In this document: positions 1-5,769 of the stretch, one piece after another | How the letters are laid out: every line of letters begins with the position of its first letter | Numbering within the stretch: position 1 is the first letter of the stretch | From: Candidatus Bipolaricaulota bacterium | GTDB lineage: Bacteria > Bipolaricaulota > Bipolaricaulia > UBA7950 > UBA9294 | NCBI GenBank assembly: GCA_021163015.1 | Contig: JAGGXO010000197.1 | Location: forward strand, 1-5,944 | Direction of reading: 5' to 3' | DNA: 5,944 nucleotides | Translations under genes and position numbers: made by a program | The notes under the pieces: generated by a model | What the model was told of the DNA's origin: nothing | The model's input: only the letters and a program-made list of their open reading frames with translations | Database searches by the model: none

Positions 1-18
1 CGTGTAACAGGAGGTTCA

Positions 19-1098
19 ATGGCAGAAGTAGCGTTGAGCAGAGTATTGAAGAAGTTTGGTGACTTTGTCGCGGTGAAGGAGATCGACCTACAGGTGGACG
101 ATGGTGCGTTCACGGTACTGGTTGGGCCATCGGGATGTGGGAAGACGACGACACTGCGGATGATCGCTGGGTTGGAGGAAGTCACCAGCGGGGAAGTGAA
201 GATTGGGGAGAGGGTAGTGAACCGAGTTCCCCCGAAAGACCGCGATATCGCCATGGTCTTTCAGAACTACGCGTTGTATCCGCACATGGATGTGTACAAC
301 AACATGGCGTTTGGACTGAAGCTACGCAAGATCCCGAAGAAGGAGATCGAAGAGCGGGTACAGGCGGCAGCATCGCTACTTGGTATTGAGAACAAGTTAA
401 AGAGCAAGCCACGTGAGTTATCCGGTGGTCAGAGGCAGCGGGTAGCGGTGGGAAGAGCGATTGTGCGTGACCCCAAGGTATTCCTGTTTGACGAGCCGTT
501 ATCCAACCTTGATGCCAAGCTGAGGGTGCAGATGCGCACCGAACTTGAGCAGCTACACCACAAGCTAAAGACGACGACCGTCTACGTGACACACGACCAG
601 GTTGAGGCGATGACGCTAGGGAGCAAGATTGCTGTCATGCGAGATGGAGTGATTCATCAGTACGCCTCACCACAGGAGACATACGATCATCCTGCGAACC
701 AGTTTGTCGCTGGGTTCATTGGCAGTCCGGCGATGAACTTCCTGTCTGCGCAAGCAACACAGTCTGGAGGAGTGATCGCGCTAACCGGGGCCGGGTTCAC
801 GATCAATCTACCCACGGATGGAAGGATTGATAGTGTTCCCGAGCGAGTAGTGGTCGGTATCCGTCCCGAGGATCTGACTGGTCCACTCACGGAGGGAGAG
901 AACCTCATCGAGATGACGGTGAAGGTGACGGAGCCACTGGGTAACGAGCTACTCGTGTACGCCGACTGTGGTGGCGAGCAGATCGTAGCGAATCTCGATC
1001 CGCATCAACACATTGAGATCGACTCAACAATTAAGCTCGCTCCTAACCTCAACACTCTCCATCTCTTCGATCAGGAGACCGAGAAAACTCTGCTGTAG
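19..1098 (+). CDS. ugpC: ABC importer ATP-binding subunit, UgpC/MsmK/MalK family
   Basis: This is the cytoplasmic ATPase that powers a binding-protein-dependent importer of sugars, G3P or similar solutes. All nucleotide-binding motifs are visible in the 359 aa: Walker A GPSGCGKT (36-43), Q-loop Q82, signature LSGGQ (134-138), Walker B ending in D158-E159, D-loop SNLD (162-165) and switch H192. Residues about 240-355 form the TOBE/MOP-like regulatory domain typical of the MalK/UgpC branch, and the length matches the family's usual 350-370 aa. The ATG follows AGGAGGT (9-15) by four bases. A TAA at 5-7 could be the stop of a preceding gene such as a permease, but too little sequence is present to tell. 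The gene converges on the glp operon 24 bp away. Substrate cannot be read from an ATPase, and such ATPases often serve several importers. The UgpC name is therefore a family label; G3P import is inferred only from the neighbours. Confidence 0.93.
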   Translation: MAEVALSRVLKKFGDFVAVKEIDLQVDDGAFTVLVGPSGCGKTTTLRMIAGLEEVTSGEVKIGERVVNRVPPKDRDIAMVFQNYALYPHMDVYNNMAFGLKLRKIPKKEIEERVQAAASLLGIENKLKSKPRELSGGQRQRVAVGRAIVRDPKVFLFDEPLSNLDAKLRVQMRTELEQLHHKLKTTTVYVTHDQVEAMTLGSKIAVMRDGVIHQYASPQETYDHPANQFVAGFIGSPAMNFLSAQATQSGGVIALTGAGFTINLPTDGRIDSVPERVVVGIRPEDLTGPLTEGENLIEMTVKVTEPLGNELLVYADCGGEQIVANLDPHQHIEIDSTIKLAPNLNTLHLFDQETEKTLL

Positions 1099-1108
1099 GC
1101 CGCCACAA

Positions 1109-1131
1109 GGCAAAGCGACCCGCTACCTGCC
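1109..1131. terminator. Weak hairpin between convergent genes
   Basis: An interrupted inverted repeat is visible: outer arms GGCA (1109-1112) and TGCC (1128-1131), inner arms AGCG (1114-1117) and CGCT (1121-1124), around an ACC loop. It lies at the tail-to-tail junction and overlaps the last codons and stop of the leftward DUF1667 gene. No T-run follows on either strand, so it is not a textbook intrinsic terminator. It is the only structure seen that might separate the two convergent transcripts. Confidence 0.2.
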
Positions 1132-1503
1132 CAAAGGCCCCACGCGCTGTTCTACCTCGCGGGTTGCGATGAGGTTAGCATTTGTTCCCGGCAGGTTCTC
1201 TGCTAGAACCTGCCCAATCTTTACAGGCGCGTCTACCGAGAGCGTGCGTATGTAGCTCATTATGTCACTGATCAATCGTTTAGGTACTGGACGGTTCGTC
1301 TTCACCGAAACGAGGGGGAGTTCTCCACCGACCACCCGCACGCTCGTAGGCAGAACCCGCATCGGATCGATCGCCTCCTGCTTGGCGTAGGCTTCCCCGC
1401 GCGGACATCGATTTCCACTGACACGTGCCACGACGCCGTTTTCTATGTCGGTTGTGATCTCGCATCCAATCGGGCAGGAGACGCATATGATCTTCTTGTC
1501 CAT
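1123..1503 (-). CDS. DUF1667 family protein, probable small Fe-S subunit
   Basis: This 126-aa protein is the last gene of the glp operon. Four cysteines near the N-terminus, C7-x2-C10-x3-C14 and C33 (in NRCPRG), resemble the cluster-binding N-terminal segment of molybdopterin oxidoreductases and could hold a [4Fe-4S] cluster. No other cysteine is present. The rest, with short stretches such as IDPMRVLPTSVRV (45-57) and PVPKRL (72-77), matches my recollection of DUF1667 (COG3862), which recurs beside GlpA/GlpB-like oxidoreductases in anaerobes. There is no signal peptide or membrane segment, so it should be cytoplasmic. The ATG shares its A with the TGA of the preceding gene (TGATG), implying translational coupling. 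GAGGTGAT (plus-strand 1513-1520) lies nine bases upstream and is a long match to the 16S rRNA 3' end. An electron-transfer subunit role is inferred; no biochemical function is established that I know of. Confidence 0.85.
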   Translation of the reverse strand: MDKKIICVSCPIGCEITTDIENGVVARVSGNRCPRGEAYAKQEAIDPMRVLPTSVRVVGGELPLVSVKTNRPVPKRLISDIMSYIRTLSVDAPVKIGQVLAENLPGTNANLIATREVEQRVGPLGR

Positions 1504-2759
1504 CAGCTCTCGATCACCTCGATGCGCACCTCTTTCTCTCTTGTCAGCCTTGCCAGTTCTTCCTGTGAAATGCGAACCTCGATCATCTCACTCGGGCGAA
1601 CGACAGGCAGCTTACGGGAGGTGATATCTCCCGAGACGGCACCTCCGATACGTAGCGTTGCCTGCCTCATGGCCCGGGAGGCGCGTAGGTAGATCTTGGT
1701 CGGCCCTTCCCCTCCAACGAGTGATGTAGGAACAAGGTGACTCACACTCTCGCCGCGAACAAGCCGAGCGGAATGCCCATGCCTCAGTTTTCTCTGTGCG
1801 TGCAACGCCGCTGATCTTCCGGCGATCTCTCCTACGGCAGCCACGGAATCGACAAGGTCAAACACGGCGATATTGTTCCCTGCGGCGAACAGCCATGGAA
1901 CATCTGTCTGCATCAGGGAGTTCACACGCGGACCACGATTCACTGGATCGATAGATGTGAAGGGCAGTATCAGTTCATTCTCTGGGATCAATCCAATCGA
2001 AAGGATCAGCGTATCCACCGCGAAGTGTTGCTCGGCTCCGGGAATTGGACGGCGGGATTCATCGACGCGTGCGATGGTCACACCTGCAAGACGTTCCCGC
2101 CCCTCGACTTCCACAATGCTGTGGCTCAACAGAAGAGGTATGTCAAAGTCCTCCAGGCACTGGACTACGTTCCTCATTAAGCCGCCAGGGACGGGCTGCA
2201 GTTCGACAACAGCAGCGACATCCATCCCTTCCAGGTACAACCTGCGCGCCATAATCAGCCCTATGTCGCCGGAACCGAGGATCACCGCACGCCTGCCGGG
2301 GAGAAAGCCATGAATATTCACGAACCTCTGTGCTAGACCTGCAGTGTAGATCCCTGCCGGGCGCGGTCCCGGAGCCATCAGTGACCCGTACGGGCGTTCG
2401 CGCGCTCCGCTCGCCCACACGAGGGCTCGCGTGGCGATTCTCACCCTCCCAGTCTTGGAAATCCCCTCAATGATTCGCTTCTCAGGATCTATGTTAAGGA
2501 CGCTACACCCTGACACGACTTCTGCCTCTGTGGCTGCCAATTCCGCAAGCAAACGATGGCCAAACTCTGGACCGGCGAGTTCCTCATGGTAGCGGTGCAA
2601 TCCAAATCCAGTGTGAATGCACTGGTTGAGCACTCCTCCCACTTCATTGTCCCGCTCCAAGAGGAGCGTTTGCGCACCGGCATTCGATGCTGCCGCTGCG
2701 GCTGCCATCCCCGCCGCTCCCCCACCAATCACAAGCACATCGGTCTTTGTGTCAATCAT
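1503..2759 (-). CDS. FAD/NAD-dependent oxidoreductase, GlpB/HcaD-like partner of the G3P dehydrogenase
   Basis: This 418-aa flavoprotein has the two-Rossmann fold of pyridine nucleotide-disulfide oxidoreductases. The FAD motif IGGGAAG is at 11-17, and a second dinucleotide motif GSGDIG (162-167) is followed by acidic E186 at the expected end of the second strand, which favours NAD(H) over NADP(H). NQCIHTGFGLHRYHEEL (45-61), GARERPYG (118-125) and FAAGNN (291-296, replacing the usual GD) are hallmarks, as I recall them, of the group paired with GlpA-like proteins and DUF1667. Residues about 335-418 form the extra C-terminal domain of that group (IYLRA, PSEMIEV). No CxxC redox disulfide exists, so it probably passes electrons through FAD. 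Its ATG overlaps the previous TGA as ATGA. It occupies the position of E. coli GlpB but is a different, larger-fold enzyme in sequence character. A role as electron-acceptor/NAD subunit is inferred. Confidence 0.88.
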   Translation of the reverse strand: MIDTKTDVLVIGGGAAGMAAAAAASNAGAQTLLLERDNEVGGVLNQCIHTGFGLHRYHEELAGPEFGHRLLAELAATEAEVVSGCSVLNIDPEKRIIEGISKTGRVRIATRALVWASGARERPYGSLMAPGPRPAGIYTAGLAQRFVNIHGFLPGRRAVILGSGDIGLIMARRLYLEGMDVAAVVELQPVPGGLMRNVVQCLEDFDIPLLLSHSIVEVEGRERLAGVTIARVDESRRPIPGAEQHFAVDTLILSIGLIPENELILPFTSIDPVNRGPRVNSLMQTDVPWLFAAGNNIAVFDLVDSVAAVGEIAGRSAALHAQRKLRHGHSARLVRGESVSHLVPTSLVGGEGPTKIYLRASRAMRQATLRIGGAVSGDITSRKLPVVRPSEMIEVRISQEELARLTREKEVRIEVIES

Positions 2760-4186
2760 CTTCGGACCACTCCGTCAAGGAGGTCGCTCTCACCACCACG
2801 CAAGGTGATGCTGCTTGGAGAGAGATCAAGTTCCCGCGCGAGGATCATGAGAATCTTGTCCGTGCAGAAGCCACCCTGACAACGGCCAAAGCCCGCACGG
2901 GTACGAAACTTCACCCCGTCCAATGTGCGTGCGCCGCGGTGGATTGCCTCGACGATTTCACCCTCCGTCACTTGGTTGCACTGGCAGATTACCTGGCCAT
3001 AGCGCGGATCCTTCTCAATCAGTGCATCTGCATTTTCCCCCATAAGATCGAGGACACTCCTTATACCTTGTCGAATCGGATCGAAATTCCCTTTCTTGTT
3101 AAGGCCAAGATCTTGCTTCATCACGTCATGAACAAGGTATCGAGCAACGGCCGGAGCGGCGGTCAATCCGGGCGAGCGCATCCCCGCTGCTTGGAGGAAG
3201 CCAGTGATACTCGTCCGGCCAACCACGAACTGCTTGTCCGGCGTCTCTGGACGCAGCCCAGCGAAGGTCTTCGCAACCAGCGACAGATCAAGATCGGGTA
3301 CGAGCCGTCTTGCTCCCTCGATGGCTTGATGCACTCCTACGCGCGTTGTCTCGGTCGCCTCCTTCTTGCCTGCAGAGAGGTCTTCTGCCGTCGGCCCAAG
3401 AAGGATACCACCGTCGATCGTTGGAACGACGAGTATGCCCTTTGAAAGAGCATCAGGTGTTGGGAAGATGACGGAGGAGACAACTCGTCCGATTTTCTTG
3501 TCGAGGAGAGCGTACTCGCCGCGGCGCGGAAAGAGGATCGGTTCTGAGAGTCCAACCATCTCGGCAACGCGGTCTGAGAATAGGCCGGCAGCATTCACTA
3601 CCGCATCGACTTCGTACGCACTCTTCTCAGTGATAACTTGCTTCACATGGGCATCGACGACGCTGATGGATGTAACTCCTTCGGCAACATGGAGATCCAA
3701 GCCGTTATGTGTGGCATTCTCCACTGCGGCAATGGCGAGACTCCACGGTTCTGTGATCCCCACACTTGGTGACCAGAGACCCGCGATCACACTTGGATTA
3801 AGGTGTGGCTCGCGCGCGAGAACTGTCTCTCTGTCGTGCATCTCAAGGCCCGGCACTCCGTTTTGCAGTCCCTGTTCGTAGAGTTCTTGAAGAGTTGGGA
3901 GCTCATCATCGGAAAGGGCAACTACATAGGCGCCAATCCGCTTGAAGGGAACGTCTAACTCACGCGAAAGCCCTTCGTAAAGCATGTTCCCTTCGACGCA
4001 GAAGGAGGCACGCTTGGTTCCAGGTGTCTCGTGAAACCCACCGTGAACGATCGCCGAGTTGGCCTTGGTCACGCCCCAGCCTATGTCTGGCTCCTTCTCA
4101 AACAGGAGAACATCCGCGGTGTAGCGCGTAAGCTCTCGCGCGATGAGCGAGCCGACGATTCCCCCACCGATGACGGCGATCCTCAT
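2756..4186 (-). CDS. glpA: GlpA-like FAD-dependent glycerol-3-phosphate dehydrogenase with C-terminal [2Fe-2S] domain
   Basis: This subunit should oxidise G3P to DHAP in the cytoplasm. Counted from the chosen ATG it has 476 aa. Residues about 2-355 are a DAO/GlpA fold with the FAD motif GGGIVG (7-12), SAIVHGGFH (44-52), VVNAAGLFSD (196-205) and GLRPETPD (310-317). Residues about 398-450 are a BFD-like domain with C401-x-C403 and C436-x4-C441, suited to a [2Fe-2S] cluster. It is shorter than E. coli GlpA (about 540 aa), as is usual for the clade that pairs with DUF1667. A GTG three codons upstream (4193-4195) is possible, but GGGAG at 4195-4199 sits eight bases from the ATG and overlaps the GTG, and the ATG gives an ATGA overlap with the glpK stop. 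G3P as substrate rests on the glpK linkage; related DAO subunits oxidise proline, hydroxyproline or opines. Confidence 0.9.
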   Translation of the reverse strand: MRIAVIGGGIVGSLIARELTRYTADVLLFEKEPDIGWGVTKANSAIVHGGFHETPGTKRASFCVEGNMLYEGLSRELDVPFKRIGAYVVALSDDELPTLQELYEQGLQNGVPGLEMHDRETVLAREPHLNPSVIAGLWSPSVGITEPWSLAIAAVENATHNGLDLHVAEGVTSISVVDAHVKQVITEKSAYEVDAVVNAAGLFSDRVAEMVGLSEPILFPRRGEYALLDKKIGRVVSSVIFPTPDALSKGILVVPTIDGGILLGPTAEDLSAGKKEATETTRVGVHQAIEGARRLVPDLDLSLVAKTFAGLRPETPDKQFVVGRTSITGFLQAAGMRSPGLTAAPAVARYLVHDVMKQDLGLNKKGNFDPIRQGIRSVLDLMGENADALIEKDPRYGQVICQCNQVTEGEIVEAIHRGARTLDGVKFRTRAGFGRCQGGFCTDKILMILARELDLSPSSITLRGGESDLLDGVVRR

Positions 4187-5670
4187 GTCTCCCACTCCCG
4201 TGCTCGCAGTACTGCTCGCTCCCAGCCCGTGAGGAGCCTCTCTCGTTTGCTATTCTCCATCTTCGGATCAAACTGGTCTCCTTTGTGGGAAAGCGCTTCC
4301 AGCTCATTGTGGTCACTCCAGAAGCCACTTGTCAGTCCCGCGGCAAAGGCTGCTCCACGAGCAGTCATTTCTAAGTACTTCGGACGGAAGACCGGTATCC
4401 CGGTGATGTCGCTTTGAAACTGGCAGAGAAAATCGTTCCTCGCTGCTCCTCCATCCACATGCAGCTCTTCGAGCGGGAAACCGAGATCCTCCTCCATCGC
4501 GCGCATAATGTCGTGACTTTGATAGGCAATCGCTTCCAGGGCAGCGCGCACGATGTGCTCCCGGTGGGTTCCGCGCGTGATCCCAACGATCGTCCCGCGT
4601 GCACGTGGGTCCCAGTACGGTGCGCCGAGCCCGGTGAGGGCAGGGACGAAGTAGACGCCGTTGGTCGATCCTACACTACAAGCCAGCTCCTCTGACTGCG
4701 CCGCATCGTCTATGACCCGCAAGCCGTCGCGCAGCCACTGAATCGCCGCTCCAGCGACAAAGACCGACCCTTCAAACCCATAGTTGATTTCCTTATCGCT
4801 GCTGTAGAAGACAGTTGTCAGGAGGCGATGCGCGCTCTTGGCAGGACTGCTCCCTGTATTGCTCAAAAGGAAAGCCCCTGTTCCCCAGGTGACCTTCGTT
4901 GAACCTTTGGTAAAGCCGGCGTGCCCGAACAGGGCCGCCTGCTGATCACCCAGAACGGCCGTGATCGGAACAGCGCGTCCGATGATCTCTTTCTTGATAC
5001 GGGCAAATACTGATAGGCTCGGTCTCACCTGTGGCAGGCACTGCTTGGGAATGGAGAAGATACCGGTCAATTTATCGTCCCAAGAGAGCGTCTGTATGTT
5101 GAACAGGAGCGTGCGCGAGGCGTTGCTTACATCGCTCAGATGCTCCCCAGTCAGTTTCCACAGGAGCCATGTATCGGGGGTACCGAACAGGATCTCGCCC
5201 TTCTCGGCGCGCTCACGCGCCCGCGGGACGTGCTCCAAGATCCAGGCCAGCTTCGTCGCTGAAAAATACGGATCGAGGGCAAGCCCCGTCCGCGTGCGCA
5301 CCTCTTCTTCTACTCCCTCATCACGCAGGCACGCACAGATCTCTGCTGTACGGCGATCCTGCCAAACGATGGCTGGGTGAATCGGGTCCCCGGTCTCTCG
5401 ATCCCAGACAATCGCTGTCTCTCGTTGATTGGTTATCCCAAATGCAACGATGTCAGCGGCATCAACTCCGGCCTTAGCAATGGCCTCCCGAACCACAATG
5501 AGTGTGGACTCAAACATCTGTGAGGGGTCCTGCTCGACCCAACCCGGCTGCGGGTACGACAGGGAAAACTCACTATATGCCGCCGAGACAGGATTTGCGG
5601 AGCGATCGAAGATGGCACAACGAACCCCGGTCGTCCCAAGATCGATCGCCCCGATGTATCTGCCCTTCAC
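4183..5670 (-). CDS. glpK: Glycerol kinase (FGGY family)
   Basis: It phosphorylates glycerol with ATP to G3P in the cytoplasm, committing it to the dehydrogenase encoded just downstream. The 495 aa match the usual 495-505. The phosphate-1 loop is DLGTTGVR (10-17, usually DQGTTSSR). Glycerol-contacting residues known from the E. coli enzyme are all present: R83-E84 in NQRET, W103, Y135 and the catalytic base D242 in GDQQAALFG. Both FGGY signatures fit, at 135-146 and 359-379. The start is GTG: no in-frame ATG is available, AAGGGGG lies four bases upstream, and the N-terminus KGRYIGAIDLG begins where the family normally does. The histidine that PEP:PTS phosphorylates in Firmicute enzymes aligns with E228, and the Arg of the E. 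coli fructose-1,6-bisphosphate loop aligns with A233, so neither control is expected. It is first in a four-gene operon behind its own promoter. Confidence 0.97.
   Translation of the reverse strand: MKGRYIGAIDLGTTGVRCAIFDRSANPVSAAYSEFSLSYPQPGWVEQDPSQMFESTLIVVREAIAKAGVDAADIVAFGITNQRETAIVWDRETGDPIHPAIVWQDRRTAEICACLRDEGVEEEVRTRTGLALDPYFSATKLAWILEHVPRARERAEKGEILFGTPDTWLLWKLTGEHLSDVSNASRTLLFNIQTLSWDDKLTGIFSIPKQCLPQVRPSLSVFARIKKEIIGRAVPITAVLGDQQAALFGHAGFTKGSTKVTWGTGAFLLSNTGSSPAKSAHRLLTTVFYSSDKEINYGFEGSVFVAGAAIQWLRDGLRVIDDAAQSEELACSVGSTNGVYFVPALTGLGAPYWDPRARGTIVGITRGTHREHIVRAALEAIAYQSHDIMRAMEEDLGFPLEELHVDGGAARNDFLCQFQSDITGIPVFRPKYLEMTARGAAFAAGLTSGFWSDHNELEALSHKGDQFDPKMENSKRERLLTGWERAVLRAREWET
4195..4199 (-). 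promoter_or_regulatory. Ribosome binding site deciding the glpA-like start
   Basis: GGGAG on the minus strand lies eight bases before the ATG at 4186-4184 and overlaps the alternative GTG at 4195-4193, so it can serve only the ATG. It lies within the last codons of glpK. A second GGGAG (4189-4193) is only two bases from the ATG and too close to act. Confidence 0.5.
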
Positions 5671-5674
5671 GATG

Positions 5675-5681
5675 CCCCCTT
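5675..5681 (-). promoter_or_regulatory. glpK: Shine-Dalgarno of glpK
   Basis: AAGGGGG on the minus strand, four bases upstream of the GTG at 5670-5668. It supports GTG as the true start, since no in-frame ATG lies nearby. The element is perfectly complementary to CCCCCTT at 5748-5754, just upstream of and overlapping the -35 box. Confidence 0.65.
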
Positions 5682-5720
5682 ATCTTTTCCTTGCGCTTCA
5701 TTGCTTTTTCTTTCGAACAG

Positions 5721-5749
5721 ATACTACGCAAGCGCTGCCTATGAGTCAA
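5721..5749 (-). promoter_or_regulatory. Sigma70-type promoter of the glpK operon
   Basis: On the minus strand, the -35 box TTGACT (5744-5749, 5 of 6 to TTGACA) and -10 box TAGTAT (5721-5726, 4 of 6 to TATAAT) are separated by exactly 17 bp (5727-5743). Transcription would begin near 5714, giving a leader of about 44 nt before the glpK GTG. It lies in the only sizeable intergenic gap of the leftward cluster (5671-5769), where a promoter is expected. No known GlpR/GlpP or CRP site was recognised. CTTGCG repeats in opposite orientation flank the -10 and start region (5690-5695 and 5727-5732) and could be an operator. Confidence 0.6.
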
Positions 5750-5769
5750 GGGGGTAAGCTATGAAGGAC

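Larger units (their letters stand above)
5675..5754 (-). repeat. 7-bp inverted repeat pairing the glpK Shine-Dalgarno with an upstream C-tract
   Basis: CCCCCTT (minus strand, 5754-5748) and AAGGGGG (5681-5675) are perfectly complementary over seven bases, five of them G-C, with a 66-nt loop. Only a transcript starting upstream of the promoter would carry both arms, so pairing would mask the glpK ribosome site in read-through mRNA but not in mRNA from the promoter at 5721-5749. The complementarity is seen; the function is speculation. Confidence 0.25.

Noticed and set aside
182..592. 136-codon minus-strand open frame antisense to the ABC ATPase
   Set aside because: It covers the ATPase motifs on the opposite strand; Ser/Arg/Pro-rich composition and no family resemblance.
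1109..1131. Strong bidirectional intrinsic terminator between the convergent genes
   Set aside because: The hairpin is interrupted and no T-run follows on either strand, so it is listed only as a weak structure.
1873..2313. 146-codon plus-strand open frame
   Set aside because: Antisense shadow of the GlpB/HcaD-like gene; Arg/Ser/Pro-rich with no motif.
2687..3445. 252-codon open frame on the plus strand antisense to the GlpA-like gene
   Set aside because: It lies mostly antisense to the well-supported GlpA-like gene, has no recognisable motif, and its composition (runs of Arg, Pro, Leu, Ser) is what an antisense frame gives.
3366..3881. 171-codon plus-strand open frame
   Set aside because: Fully antisense to the GlpA-like gene, low-information composition, and no recognisable domain.
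4187..4195. GTG start giving the GlpA-like protein three extra residues
   Set aside because: Its ribosome site would overlap the start codon; the internal ATG has GGGAG at eight bases and the ATGA overlap used elsewhere in the operon.
5572..5701. Possible upstream start ATG (5701-5699) in the glpK leader, opening a short frame overlapping glpK
   Set aside because: Out of frame with glpK, no good Shine-Dalgarno, and the peptide is basic and featureless. The GTG at 5670 with AAGGGGG is far better supported.
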